The notes under the pieces were generated by a model. It was not told the origin of the DNA. It worked only from the letters and a program-made list of their open reading frames with translations, and ran no database searches. This document shows, in pieces, positions 1 to 25,880 of a DNA stretch of 64,000 nucleotides. The position numbers were made by a program, and so were the translations under genes. The stretch lies in NCBI GenBank assembly GCA_036250195.1, contig JAVHZZ010000002.1:279950960-280014959 (forward strand), in the 5' to 3' direction. The DNA comes from Mixophyes australis. Lineage: Eukaryota > Chordata > Amphibia > Anura > Limnodynastidae. Every line of letters begins with the position of its first letter. Within the stretch, counting starts at the first letter, position 1.

Positions 1-285
1 TGAGTGTGATGACACTGTCAAATGCCCATTAGTAATTTATTAAAATTTCAAATTCCTATCTATTCTCCACTCTCCAGTTTATCAGCAAACATCCAAAATG
101 TTCTCTTTTGTGGTGGACCAAACGAATGAAGCACTTCAGTCAAATAATTGACAGTCTCTGTTCCTGAAGTTCTTGGTTTGTTTAAACTGTGTGCATGTCC
201 TTTTTAACATCTGGGTGGGTGGGCTCAAAGACAACCAGCCCCATATATAACTGACTGGGAAGCCGACCTGGACAACCCCATAAAC
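1..285. other. Unique-looking flank, no gene seen
   Basis: Non-coding sequence left of the hAT-type element. I see no conserved coding exon, RNA gene or terminal repeat. Its last 8 bases (278-285, CCATAAAC) are the left target-site duplication of the element that follows. Confidence 0.5.
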
Positions 286-364
286 CGGCGGTTCCCAAAC
301 TGTGCGCCGCGGCTCCCAGGGGTGCCGCGGCGCTGTCACTGGGGTGCCGCGGGCCAGACCTAGA

Positions 365-540
365 AAAAAGAAAGAAAACAGGAACTTACCAATTCGCCGG
401 GCGCCGAGACCCAGCAGACTCCTCTCTCCCGCAGCAGCTTGTCACTGACGTCGATATTCAGTGACAGCTGCGAGACAGAGGAGTCTGCTGGGTCCCGGCG
501 CCTGGCGGATTGGTAAGTTCCTGTTTTCTTTCTTTTTTTT
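365..540. repeat. Large imperfect palindrome inside hAT element
   Basis: Two arms of about 80 bp are near-perfect reverse complements, including GAAAACAGGAACTTACCAAT on the left and ATTGGTAAGTTCCTGTTTTC on the right. The centre lies around 445-460 and carries TTCAGTGACAG-type sequence. The same module, with GGGACCCAGCA and CACTGAAT, recurs at 41340-41425 and at 63915-64000. The right arm contains TTGGTAAGT, which resembles a 5' splice site. Function is unknown; a hairpin or cruciform is possible. Confidence 0.85.
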
Positions 541-589
541 ATGGCTGGCATCTGGCGCGGGGCAGAGTGAGAGGGATAGTAGCAGAGGA

Positions 590-2500
590 GGGGAACAGAT
601 GGCAGAGGAGGACAGATGGCAGAGGAGGGGGACAGATGGCAGAGGAGGACAGATGGCAGAGGAGGGGGACAGATGGCAGAGGAGGGGGACAGAGAGCAGA
701 GGAGGAGGACAGAGAGCAGAGGAGGGGGACAGAGGGCAGAGGAGGAGGACAGATGGCAGAGGAGGAGGACAGATGGCAGAGGAGGGGGACAGATGGCAGA
801 GGAGGACAGATGGCAGAGCAGGGGGACAGATGGCAGAGGAGGGGGACAGAGAGCAGAGGAGGAGGACAGATGGCAGAGGAGGACAGATGGCAGAGGAGGA
901 GGACAGATGGCAGAGGAGGGGGACAGAGAGCAGAGGAGGAGGACAGATGGCAGAGGAGGGGGACAGATGGCAGAGGAGGGGGACAGATGGCAGAGGAGGG
1001 GGACAGAGAGCAGAGGAGGAGGAAAGATGGCAGAGGAGGAGGACAGATGGCAGAGGAGGTGGACAGAGGGCAGAGGAGGAGGACAGATGGCAGAGGAGGA
1101 GGACAGAGAGCAGAGGAGGAGGAAAGATGGCAGAGGAGGACAGATGGCAGAGGAGGGGGACAGAGGGCAGAGGAGGAGGACAGAGGGCAGAGGAGGAGGA
1201 CAGATGGCAGAGGAGGAGGACAGATGGCAGAGGAGGACAGATGGCAGAGGAGGAGGACAGAGGGCAGAGGAGGGGGACAGAGGGCAGAGGAGGGGGACAG
1301 AGGGCAGAGGAGGGGGACAGAGGGCAGAGGAGGAGGACAGATGGCAGAGGAGGACAGATGGCAGAGGAGGGGGACAGATGGCAGAGGAGGAGAACAGATG
1401 GCAGAGGAGGAGGACAGATGGCAGAGGAGGGGGACAGAGGGCAGAGGAGGGGGACAGATGGCAGAGGAGGGGGACGGAGAGCAGAGGAGGAGGACAGATG
1501 GCAGAGGAGGAGAGATGGCAGAGGAGGGGGACAGATGGCAGAAGAGGGGGACAGATGGCAGAGGAGGGGGACAGATGGCAGAGGAGGGGGACAGAGGACA
1601 GAGGAGGGGGACAGAGGGCAGAGGAGGGGGACAGATGGCAGAGGAGGGGGACAGAGAGCAGAGGAGGACAGATGGCAGAGGAGGAGGACGACAGATGGCA
1701 GAGGAGGGGGACAGATGGCAGAGGAGGGGGACAGATGGCAGAGGGGGACAGAGAGCAGAGGAGGAGAACAGATGGCAGAGGAGGAGGACAGATGGCAGAG
1801 GAGGGGGACAGAGGGCAGAGGAGGGGGACAGATGGCAGAGGAGGGGGACAGATGGCAGAGGAGGGGGACAGAGAGCATAGGAGGAGGAAAGATGGCAGAG
1901 GAGGACAGATGGCAGAGGAGGACAGATGGCAAAGGAGGGGGACAGATGGCAGAGGTGGGGGACAGATGGCAGAGGAGGGAGACAGATGGCAGAGGGGGAC
2001 AGATGGCAGAGGAGGGGGACAGAGAGCAGAGGAGAGGGATAGAGAGCAGAGGAGGAGGACAGATGGCAGAGGAGGAGGACAGATGGCAGAGGAGGGGGAC
2101 AGAGGGCAGAGGAGGGGGACAGAGAGCAGAGGAGGGAGACAGATGGCAGAGGAGGGGGACAGAGAGCAGAGGAGGGGGACAGAGGGCAGAGAAGGGGGGC
2201 AGAGGAGGGGGACAGAGAGCAGAGGAGGAGGACAGATGGCAGAGGAGGGGGACAGAGAGCAGAGGAGGGGGACAGAGAGCAGAGGAGGAGGACAGAGGAG
2301 GGGGACAGAGAGCAGAGGAGGGGGACAGAGCTCAGAGGAGGGGGCAGAGGAGGGGGACAGAGGGCAGAGGAGGGGGGACAGCGTGACAGATGGGGACAGC
2401 GTGACAGAGGGCAGAGAAGGGGGACAGAGAGCAGAGGAGGGGGCCAGCGTGACATAGGGCAGAGGAGGGGACAGCGTGACAGAGGGCAGAGGGGGCAACG
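590..2500. repeat. 20-bp GA-rich minisatellite, roughly 90 units
   Basis: The unit is GGCAGAGGAGGGGGACAGAT, with common variants (GAGGAGGAGGAC, GACAGAGGGC, GACAGAGAGC) and shorter 16-bp units. Because 20 is not a multiple of three, the array cycles through all three frames every 60 bp. The unit has no stop codon on the sense strand or on most antisense registers. This produces 450-710-codon open frames on both strands that are not genes. Strand asymmetry is extreme: almost no T on the + strand. Confidence 0.95.
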
Positions 2501-2504
2501 TGAG

Positions 2505-2634
2505 AGAGGGCAGTGTGTCTGGATGCAGAGAGGGCAGTGTGCCTGGATGCAGAGGGGGCAGTGTGCCTGGATGCAGAGGGGGCAGTGTGCCTGGATGCAG
2601 AGGGGGCAGGGTGTCTGGATGCAGAGGGGCATTT
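2505..2634. repeat. 24-bp minisatellite, five units
   Basis: Five near-identical units (GGCAGTGTGCCTGGATGCAG followed by AGGG) lie between the 20-bp array and the right end of the hAT-type element. The 24-bp period keeps one frame and translates as an eight-residue repeat (AVCLDAEG), but there is no evidence of a gene. Confidence 0.9.
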
Positions 2635-2964
2635 TTGCATACAACTAAATAAGTATTTCTGTCGTGACCTAAATACTTATTACAATTTTTTGACCCAACT
2701 ACTTCTAAAACAGGACTGCTCAGTAATTATTTTGGAGGGGTGCCTTGAAAAAATTTGGAGACTCTAAGGGTGCCGCGAACTGAAAAAGTTTGGGAACCAC
2801 TGCCATAAGCAAAGAACAGTGTGATGCAATACACAAATGAATTTCAAAGTGCTCTATCACTCTGGCCATCAAGGAAAACTCATATAAGGTCCTCACAAGG
2901 TGGTACCTGGTTCCCACATGCCTACTTGTAATGTTCATTTTATTGCTACCAATAAACATTGACC

Positions 2965-3100
2965 ATAAAGCACTAAGGAATTTGCTGGCACTATATAAAT
3001 AAATGTTGATGATGATGAATGTGATTACTACGGAATTTGTTGGCGCTATATAAATAAATGTTGAGGATGATGATGAAAGTGATTATTGTGGTTCCAACAT
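2965..3100 (+). repeat. Two direct copies of a dispersed-repeat tail
   Basis: Two copies of about 56 bp contain GGAATTTG, CTATATAAATAAATGTTGA and GATGATGA. They are the reverse complement of the start of the next repeat (ATCATCATTTATTTATATAGCG at about 3110), so they look like the terminal part of the same family in the other orientation. Confidence 0.6.
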
Positions 3101-3105
3101 AGAGA

Positions 3106-3770
3106 TTTCATCATCATCATCATCATTTATTTATATAGCGCAAGCAGATTCTGTAGCTCTTTACAATGGGGAATAAACATTAATAAGACAATACTGGCTA
3201 ATACATACAGACAGACAGAGAGGTAAGAGAACCCTGCTCACAAGCTTACAATCTATAGGACAATGGAAGTTTGAAACACAAGGGCATATGCTACATCATA
3301 TTGCCCAATGGACCAGCTAGAATGCAAAGGTAAAAGTATTAAGTGGGCTGTGTGTGTGGCAATGTTGGTCAGAGGGTTGTTGTCTTGCATTCACTGTGTA
3401 GAGGATGGTAATAGGGTAATCTAAGGAAATTAAGATGGTGGTTGAGGAATATCATAACCTTGTCTGAAGAGGTGGGTTTTCAAGTGAACGCTTGAAGGTT
3501 TGAAGACTAGAGGAAAGTCTTACTGTTTGAGGGAGGGAATTCCACAAAGTGGGTGCAGCCCGGAAAAAATCCTGTAACCGAGAATGGGAGGATGTGATGA
3601 GAGTGGAAGAGAGACGTAGATCTTGTGCAGAACAGAGGTGTCGAGTTGGGAGATATTTTAAGACAAGTGAGGAAATGTATGTCGGTGCAATTTTGTTGAT
3701 GGCTTTATATGCTAGAAGAATTTTATATTGGATTCGTTGAAATACAGGCAGAGATTTAATAGCAAAAGAT
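3106..3770. repeat. Dispersed repeat, copy 1 (family B)
   Basis: It begins with a (CAT)n run and TTTATTTATATAGCGC. It then has short blocks shared in the same order with 9545-10230: AGCTTACAATCTA, a GGTGGGTT/AAGGTTGG block, and a GGAATTCCACAAAGTGGGTGCAG block corresponding to GATTCCAATGGAGTGGGGGTAG in the second copy. It probably derives from a transposon, but I cannot assign a class. No open reading frame is retained. Confidence 0.6.
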
Positions 3771-3774
3771 AGCA

Positions 3775-4540
3775 GGATTCATAGTAAGCCATGCTGAAGC
3801 ATAACAGATATAACAATAAACAGGAAAGTATAAACCGAATACATTACATAAAAGCCAGCACTTCCCCTCAGGCCAGGTTCAGATACAGGCATGTTGTCTA
3901 TCAGGATGAGAGGAAGTACTGGCCCAGGAAGCTTATATGCAGTTTCAGTTAACAAAAACAGTGATGATGTCACGAATGCACACAGATAACACCCTGAGAG
4001 GTCTTCATTGGTCCAGGTTTATCGATGTTCCAGTGGTCTGCTGGTCATAGGTCAGTTCATTTGATCTTTTCGAAGGGTGGGGAGGCAACTCACTCCAACT
4101 GTTGCCTATATGTCTTCCCGCCGAATAACCAGTTTAAACTGACCCATAAACAAAGTACTTTTGAGTATTAATCTCATATTGCTCATAACTTGCGACCGCT
4201 AGATGCGATCGCTACTCAGTCGAAACCGGGTTAATGCTGGTGAAATAAACTTTAATACGAGACCAAACTCTTTACCTTTTAGAGGGCCTGAACCATAAAT
4301 ATCTTTACTATAGTTTGATCTATTATAAATAATCTCTAATACATTTTACTAATAAATAAATGTGGATTGAAACCTTAATAAATGTGAACTATTTACAAGT
4401 GTAAATGCGAATGTATGTGTTTTTAATCCGTACGATTGCATCATTACATGTGGTGTAATAATCGCAATTGCACGGTAAAACAATATTAATCATTAATCAA
4501 TTTAGTTTACTTCATCCAATTTTTTGACTTCCATACTACA
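3775..4540 (-). repeat. Dispersed LTR-like repeat, copy 1 (family A)
   Basis: It shares many blocks in order with 52139-52933, including GGTCATAGGTCAGTTCA (GGTCATAGGCCAGTTCA in the other copy), an AAGGGTGGGG block, GGTAAAACAATATTAATCA and TTCATCCAATT. In minus orientation it would begin TGTAGTATGG, and the other copy TGTTGTCAAAG. This fits a solo LTR, but I could not confirm matching target duplications, so the class is open. Confidence 0.5.
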
Positions 4541-4544
4541 CACT

Positions 4545-5300
4545 ATGTCCCCCACTGCCTTGGACACCTGCTGGAGGCAATGCGGACACTAAGGTGATTT
4601 CATGCATTTATGGTGGGAGTGCCCGAGGCTGTCATCCTACTGGGTCCGGACTAGCCCTCCATCTGACTCCCGCTAATCTCCTTCTTTGTAGCCCTATTCC
4701 CCATCTTGACAAACTACTGGACAAGCTGATTCTACACATCACCTGTGCGGCTAAGTTTCAGATAGCTCACAATTGGGGAAAAAAAGTAGCCCCCCCACAT
4801 GCCAGGAGGTGATTAACCATATATGGTTCATCTCCTGGATGTAATACATTACCAGACTCCAGAACAACAATGTGGCCTCTTTCCACAAAAGAAAATATTT
4901 TCCTGGTACTTGCACAACACAACACCTATGCCCGGCATAATGAAAAGCCCCCTTACACCTTCTCACTGTCACTTCCCCACCTCTGTCCCCATCCCCCTTT
5001 CACACTCCCTTCCCAATGTCCCTCCACCTCCTTTTACTAGCATCATGGCAAAGACTCCTTGAACTAGGTACAGGGCTAAGATCTCCTTGTGGCCCTCCTC
5101 CACACTGGCTCACTGGGTATTCTGGAATGCCTCCAGCGGTTGGTGGAATGTTGTGTCGCCCCATTCCATGTAAAATGTACCCTACTTTTGACCTCTTTGT
5201 CTGTTTTGTAGCTTTACTGTTAATGATGGATGCCCTCTAACATTCAAAATGTATTGTGTGCGTAGTCTTTCAACATTTTTATTATGGGTAAAGCCCACCT
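4545..5300 (+). pseudogene. 5'-truncated L1/Tx1-like LINE, 3' end only
   Basis: This reads as the extreme C-terminus of an L1/Tx1-type ORF2 plus 3' UTR. The start (about 4567-4625) gives CWRQCGH and then HLWWECPRL, the cysteine/tryptophan motif found at the ends of the other L1-like copies here (CWRGCG at about 16228, CWRGCGEVGSFYHIWW in the 53-kb copy). Later frames give AKFQIAHNWGKK, equivalent to the AAK-AxNW stretch near the ORF2 stop. Stops and frameshifts break it. No endonuclease or reverse transcriptase remains. Confidence 0.65.
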
Positions 5301-7400
5301 TCGTCTATCTACTTGTCTAAATGTCTGTGTTGGAAAAACTCAGGAATGTCATTTTCAGCATCAGCAAATGCATGCAGATAATTTATGCAACACAGCTGTG
5401 CCACTACGTTGTACGTATTGTATTTTTTTAAATTAAACTATCATGTATTTGGGCCACTGCTCTGTTACTAATTTTAGACAGCCAGCTCGCTGCAGTCTTT
5501 GGCCAAAATTGGTAGACATTTGGACAGTTGTGAAGAGATCATTAGAAAATAGACTGTAAATGAATGCTAATGCTATAAATAGTAATGTAGGAGCAAAAAT
5601 AGCTCAAGCACATGATGTTACCGATTTTTCAAAAGTTTTAATTAAATCCAGATCTAAATCCAAAAGCTTTCAGGATTTTTGGTAAAAACCAGAACCAGAA
5701 CCAAAACCCAAAGAAGTTTTAGGTCCACACACAACTCTACTTTATAATGTATACAACCTAAATATGTGTCACAGATTCAAACTTTCAATAAAGTTACTTA
5801 TTTTTACTCAAGGTTATGAAGCTTTATTAGAGCAATTTGTACATTTTGTTTTCAGGTAATGCTAAACTAGATACCCTCTCTTGAGGGATTAATACAATGC
5901 GATTATACTTTATGAAAGGTTAAACTTGATGGACCGGTCTTCTTTTTTTTCAACCTTACTAAACTATGAGGGAGGGAGAGAAAAGTACCCCCTTTTCTGA
6001 TGGAGAGATCTGTCCTGTCAATGAGAGGGGGAGAACTAATAACCCATTTATATTCCAACATGGATGGCACAATGAAAGATAAGAAAAAAAAAAAACATTG
6101 TCCTACCACTGACTGTGATAACATTGCAAAGATGTGATCAATAAAGCACAAACCTCTTATTAAATAATGAATATAAACAAGTGCATACAGTTTGGTATAT
6201 AATATAGTGTTATTTAAAAGTGACAGTGCAGCTTAATATTACACAAAGGTGTAAATATGCCCTAAACCAGAGGTTGTTCTACCTACCCACGAGTTCTGTA
6301 CCTTTTGTACTTAACCATAGCAACCAATTGGACATTTGCTTTCTTTATCTAACTTGCACCCGACATATAAAAGCTAATTGCGGTGTGATTGCTTTGGATT
6401 ATTGCAAACCTGCACCCTCTGAGCAATGTTAGTATATAACACTCGCTGTCTTCAAAGCAATGTACAAGCCAAACAAAGTGGTTTAATGACAAACAATAAA
6501 CTTTACTTTTTCAACAGCTATTACAAGGTAATTAAGGGTTTTCTCTTTCATGTCCTTCCCATAGTGGCAAATGCTCAACTTCATTCATACAGTCTATAAA
6601 ATAACTTAAGTTTCTTTTATAATTACAAAATAATAATCTCCATCAGCTAATTAAGGTAGGGAAAATATTACATGAAATCATTATGACACAGTATTGACAC
6701 ATCCACTTAGGATTGATGAAGAAAAGGAACTGTGAAGCTTGGCCTTTAAGGGGTACTTTGAGAGAGAGGGTCAAATATACCCTTAACTATGTTTAGGAGT
6801 GAAGGCAAATTGAGACTATTTTTTTTTCACCTGATTATATAGTATATATTTATTATGCAAAAACCTTTATTAGGTTTGGTTTTCTTACAAATTGGCATAT
6901 GGACAACATGTGCTGACTTTCTTGTCTAGTATCCATACATACATATTTTGTGTACACAAATAGCTTAACAGGAGCTTCTGTGTCTTAGTGGTTTTGGCAT
7001 GGCCATGGGCTTCTATAAGAAACTGTGCACCTTTTTATGATAAGGCACTAGTATAATTTACTACCAACTACACCAGAAAAGGGGATAATTGAGTAAAAAA
7101 TAAATAAAAACACAGTCTAGGATATAGTGCCGCCGCCACCATATAAGAAGTAAAAATGTGACAACTGTGTTTGGGCAAACAGAACACAGTTCAAACATAT
7201 ACTCAAACGTCAACTTGTGTGCTGTAACTGTGAATTCAGCAGCATACCTCTTACCCATAGAAGCCATTTCATTTGCACTAGAAGTTGCCTTTGCAGCATG
7301 ATCCATTGGATGCACATAATAGACTACTGAATAGCCTGTGCAGATGTTTTCCATACAAAAATATACAATTGAGTATATTGACAAACATACCTCAATTTAT
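5300..7400. other. AT-rich non-coding sequence with one short repeat motif
   Basis: No conserved exon, RNA gene or complete transposon was recognised. At about 5905-5965 there is an AAGGTTAAACTTGATGGACC...TTTTTTTTCAACCTTACTAAACTATG block, a short dispersed-repeat tail that I recall as common in frog and fish genomes (memory, not searched). The 5' half may include the remaining 3' UTR of the preceding LINE. Confidence 0.4.
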
Positions 7401-7424
7401 ATATTTATATGCAAAGATACACAC

Positions 7425-7430
7425 TTTATT
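7425..7430 (-). terminator. Candidate SMIM29 polyadenylation signal
   Basis: TTTATT on the + strand is AATAAA on the coding (minus) strand. It lies about 150 bases beyond the SMIM29 stop at 7576. It is the first AATAAA I find after the stop, so cleavage near 7405-7415 is plausible. This is inference from position only. Confidence 0.45.
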
Positions 7431-7575
7431 AACATAAGTGAAGAAAAATTGTTTATGTACATAATACATTAACTATTAAAACCACTGTAAATAAAGAATT
7501 GTTGTTTGGTTTTAGACAGGGGAGGATGCCATGTTCTTTCTCAGCCCATGTCCAGACTGGTTCGGAGAGAGAGAC

Positions 7576-21913
<14,338 letters not shown>

Positions 21914-21918
21914 GTCAT

Positions 21919-22639
21919 TGTTACGAGCCGCGGCGGTGCCATCGCCATGACGACCGGGACGTCATTTCCGGCCATAACCCGGCCGTTGCCGGGGCAACCA
22001 GTAGACGCTTCAGAGCTGCGTCCCGGCAATAGGAGGAGGCCGGGCGCAGCGTTCTACAGCCTGTGGGCTAATTAATATGGGCAGATTATAGGAGGCAATT
22101 ACAGGCATTAGCCTGCAACTGTGCAGGCCAGGGGCAAGTCCTGATTGGCTCTGTTAGTGACTGCTTTATTAACCTGCAGGAGTGTGTTCAACCTGTGATT
22201 GGTTCAGCTGGGTATTTAAGGCAATGAGGTCTGCTGCCTCATTGCCGGTTATAGCTCCTGTGTTCCAGTCTGCTGACCTGCTTGTTCCAGTTCCTGTATC
22301 CTGATATCTATATTTGACTTCCTGTGTATGACCCTTGGCTTTGTATTGGACTTCGCTCGTGTTTCCTGTGACCCTGATCCTTGGCTTGTTTACCCGTTTC
22401 GCTACTTTGCCTGTGACCTGAGACCCCAGCTTGTTCATCGATACTGCTACTTGCTGCCGGCCTTTGACCTCTGCGTGGACCTGACTCTTCTTGCCTGGGT
22501 TCTCCTCAGCCGGTACACACTTCACGACCCTCTGTCAGTCTGCAGCCCAGTCTGTCCCCACCATCAGGGGCTCCAGTGAACACCTGACTGGCAGAGTAGA
22601 CTCCGGGTTGTGTTGTGCTGGCTGGAGGGGTTCCTAACA
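21919..22639 (+). mobile_element. Solo LTR (family C), 721 bp
   Basis: It starts TGTTACGAGC and ends TTCCTAACA, giving TG...CA termini, and is flanked by a perfect 5-bp duplication, GTCAT (21914-21918 and 22640-22644). A homologous LTR lies in inverted orientation at 49494-50243 with its own 5-bp duplication. The 5' part is CpG-rich (GCCGCGGCGG, GGCCGTTGCCGGGGCAAC), and the middle consists of repeated CTTGTTCC/CCTGTGACC phrases. No internal retroelement genes are next to it, so it is a recombination relic. A Gypsy- or ERV-type origin is inferred from the 5-bp duplication. Confidence 0.8.
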
Positions 22640-22644
22640 GTCAT

Positions 22645-23400
22645 CCCCTCACTTTTGAATGAAAGCTCTCTCGGGCAGGGTCCCATACCCTATGTCTCAT
22701 GCTGTACTCTTTGTGCCATGCCTGTACTTTGTGTGTCATGTCTGCCCATTCTCCATCCTCCTCTTGGTCACTTTTTTTCTCTTCTGTTGAATTGTTTTTA
22801 TATGCCATGTAATTTGTTCTGTAATTTGCATTCATGCATTTATTATTTCGCTTACATACTTATAAAAGTACGTTGAGAAACTGCAGTCACAACAATGTAG
22901 TTTGCTGGTTTTATTTCTGATGGATTCCTTTTGTTTATTTTTCTTGGTCCCTTATCACTCGTGCTCAAACCCCTATTCAATCCACAATGCTTAACAACTG
23001 CCTTTCTTACTATGGAATTATCATTACAACATCCTTAACACCCCCCCCAAATCACATCCCTTTATCTATATATTGCTCTCGCTACCCCTCTTTAATAAAT
23101 CACTCCTGTTTTCATAGTCCACTGCAATTATTCCACCTGTCTGCACAAAATAAAAAAACTTAAATCTTACAATCATCTACCTTTTAGTCATTCTTCTTAT
23201 AGAAACTAGTGATATATCATCAAATTCAGTTCCCCCTTCCCTCCTGTATATGTCCCATACACTTCACTCTGATTCAAAACACTATGGAAATCCTGCAAAA
23301 CTCAAAATTTACCATCTGTTTACCATCACTTTCAAAATCAAAATAACTTAAAATGTGGCTGATGGAATGAACATTCTGTAACAAACTAACCCTTATCTCA
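22645..23400. other. AT-rich sequence, possible 5' region of an L2-like LINE
   Basis: No element ends or exons recognised. It leads directly into endonuclease-like coding remnants at 23420 and may contain the upstream part of that LINE. There is a C9 run at about 23041. Confidence 0.35.
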
Positions 23401-23419
23401 GACAGACACATAATCTTAA

Positions 23420-24180
23420 CCTTCTAAACAGAAACATGGCTCCCACAAGCAGACAGTGCTTCATCTGCAGAGGATTCACTTGGTGGTCTTTACTTCACCC
23501 ACACCTCCAGGCCAGGAAAAAGACAAGGCGGCGAGGTTGGACTCCCACTCGCCCCATTCACAGGTTTACCAGCTCTTCCATCACTTACATGTCTATCTAT
23601 TGAAGTACATACTATCAGGATTTTCAACCCCTTCTCTCTACATATTGCTGTGATCAATTTATCACCCTCATTCACCCCCTCCAATTCTTTGAACATTTCC
23701 CTACCTGGCTAGCTACTTTCTTATCTTCTAACATCCCCACCATCCTATTTATCTTTTCAACAGCCCAATTGACAATTCACATTCTCTTTCTGGCTCTAAA
23801 CTACTCTCTCCAACATCCTCCCTCGGTTTCTCTCAGTGGACTCATTCTTCTACTCAATTCGATGGCCTTCCCCTTGTTATCTCCACACTTTGTACAGTTT
23901 CTGAATTATTTAATACACCTTTATGTCTCTCAGACCAGCACTTGATTACCTGCCTCTCCTCCAGCAATTTATCCAAACCGCCCCCATACCTTCAGTATGT
24001 CTGTTACTTTTCAAAAACTTTACACCACTCTGCAACAACCTCCCTTCCCAATTTCTACACATCTTAATCACACTGTAGCTCTAGCTACTCTTTCTTCTCT
24101 GGCAAGATCCAATATGAATGGTATCCTCTGCTATGAGCAAAAAACATACTCAATTCCTTTCCCACACCCTCTGCCAACTT
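23420..24180 (+). pseudogene. L2/CR1-like LINE endonuclease fragment
   Basis: Translation gives ETWLPQADSASSAEDS-like sequence (about 23430-23475), then LGGLYFTHTSRPGKRQGGE, and at about 23930 CLSDQHLITC. These match the TWL, hydrophobic-spacer and SDHH motifs of the apurinic endonuclease in L2/CR1/Rex1-type LINEs. This enzyme nicks target DNA for priming. Frameshifts and stops break it. It may belong to the same original element as the reverse transcriptase pieces at 33250-33906 and 39007-39400, which have the same orientation. Confidence 0.6.
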
Positions 24181-24536
24181 CTCTGTACTTATTCCCACAA
24201 ATGCCCATAAATATAGGTACTGTATATATTTCTTCCTTTGTTTTAAACATTAATAAAGCATGATAAATGTGTAAACATCAATGAAAACATGCTAACAAGT
24301 ACAGGAATATAAGACAAAAGAGTTTGGCTCTGCACTAGGTTATGGACCATCCTCACTGGTCACATTTACAAATTAATAGTTATCAATTGTGAGGGGGTTC
24401 TTCTTTCAACATATAGGGAATCATTTAAAAGAGACAAAGGTTGAACATTGAAACACTCCAGTCCTTAATCCAAAAAGTATAGATTAAAACTAATCTTTAT
24501 TTGTAAATTACGAAAAACCACTCATAGGTACATTAT

Positions 24537-25738
24537 TGTGAGGATACCACCCTTAGCTGGGATGACAGTTACCCTCTGTGGGATTCAACTCACTCGGATA
24601 GACCAGAATATATAAAAAATAATGGTTTATGACGACAGCACAACACCGTTGAGAAGACACAGGGTAAATGGTAGCATGTATCTTCCAGCAGCCCTCTTGC
24701 AGTCAGCACTCCAAAATAATAATCTCAGTCTCTTTCAGAGTCTTATCCTCTCACAATATTACCACTACCGATTAGCTAGACAGTTAAGGTGTCGCCCAGC
24801 CTGGGTTACTGGCTCACACAGACCCTTTCCTGGTAGGGTTTCCTCCAGCGGCACCACAATGTCTGGCCCAGAGTCCTTTTCGTTGAGGTCTTGTACAACA
24901 GGATCCTCCAGCTAGAATAGCTCTCTTGGCATTATCCTCTCCCTATATTCTTCGCTTTATACAAAGACAGTTGGGTCAAATGTCTTAATCCTCCCCCTTA
25001 CAGCAGGGGTCTCTTAGTGGACACTTTAGCTGTTAGACATACAGTCCATGTTACCTTGATTATTCAATAGAATAGCTTGACTTAATTAGCTATTTGGCTG
25101 AATACACTAAACTAAGGGTTTATAATATAACATCAAGGAATGACACTTTACGCTTGCGTGAAACAAGACATTTAACACATAGTATCTGCAACATTACACA
25201 ATCTGAGTCTGTGATATATTTTGATACAATAACATTTATATTGATACATATTAATAAATTTCCCAATGCTATTTCAGACAGTATATTACTGAGGAGGCAC
25301 ATTGCATATCATCTAGAAGTTGTAACCTAATTACCTCTCAAGATTACCTGTTGACCTAGGTAATGAACATGGGCTGCCAATAGCTATGTCAAGTTACTCA
25401 GACATTGTTCCGATTACAAACCAGGTCTACGCCACACCTCATAACAATGGGCATTTGAGACAAATGGTAATTACTTTAGCCAACAGAAGCAAAATGACTT
25501 CTGCTGTCCTGTTATTTTCACACAATATGGCAATATTCTTTCTATTTCTAATAATACAATATTGCAGGAAATAGCAAGGGCAAAATGTACCTAATAACAT
25601 GAAATAATAATACACATAATACATCGATGCTCGGGTGTATATACTTAGACTGGATAAAGGAGTAAAAAGTACATTAAACCGTTAGAAACGAGTGATGAAT
25701 AAAAAGTTCTCAGTCCAGTAGCCCCCCATTTCTTGACA
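24537..25738. mobile_element. LTR insertion, 1202 bp
   Basis: Begins TGTGAGGATACC and ends TTCTTGACA, flanked by the 5-bp duplication ATTAT (24532-24536 and 25739-25743). Removing it rejoins GGTAC-ATTAT-TGATAGGC, which matches the uninterrupted inverted arm at 26655-26690. That is direct evidence of an insertion. No gag or pol sequence is present, so it is a solo LTR. Orientation was not determined. Confidence 0.75.
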
Positions 25739-25845
25739 ATTATTGATAGGCAAATTATCTTAAAAGCAAAATAAGCAATCCCCCCCACACTTTCGGGTCT
25801 AACGTCACTTCACATGACGTACAACCCGACGTATGTTTCGCCTAT

Positions 25846-25880
25846 ACGGCTTAGTCATGGGAATCGCCATGACTAAGCCG
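25846..25880. repeat. 14-bp-arm hairpin
   Basis: CGGCTTAGTCATGG, a six-base loop (GAATCG), then CCATGACTAAGCCG: perfect arms, inside the inverted-repeat element. It might be a structural site of the parent element. Confidence 0.85.

Larger units (their letters stand above)
286..2802. mobile_element. hAT-type non-autonomous transposon swollen by minisatellite
   Basis: The element begins CGGCGGTTCCCAAACT and ends AGTTTGGGAACCACTG, so the two ends are inverted copies with two mismatches in 16. It is flanked by CCATAAAC (278-285) and CCATAAGC (2803-2810), an 8-bp target duplication with one mismatch, as hAT transposases make. Beyond the tips, both ends carry GGGTGCCGCG-type sequence. There is no transposase. 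The interior is a palindrome (365-540), a long 20-bp minisatellite and a 24-bp minisatellite. Long open frames cross it in several registers, but they are repeat artefacts. Confidence 0.85.

Noticed and set aside
360..2644. Open frames of 456-712 codons on both strands
   Set aside because: All are readings of a 20-bp stop-free minisatellite. They share no start context, exist in almost every frame and have 20-residue super-periods explained by the repeat.
2332..2767. 84- and 102-codon frames with eight-residue repeats
   Set aside because: They translate a 24-bp minisatellite and its flank; no conserved domain or independent support.
3106..3130. Possible CRISPR-like or triplet array
   Set aside because: It is a simple (CAT)n start of a dispersed repeat, with no spacers.
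7061..7384. 107-codon minus-strand frame downstream of SMIM29
   Set aside because: No recognisable domain, AT-rich, and partly beyond the likely polyadenylation site.
1..7400. HMGA1, expected downstream of SMIM29 from human gene order
   Set aside because: No AT-hook coding sequence was seen on either strand; the gene may lie outside the window or order may differ.
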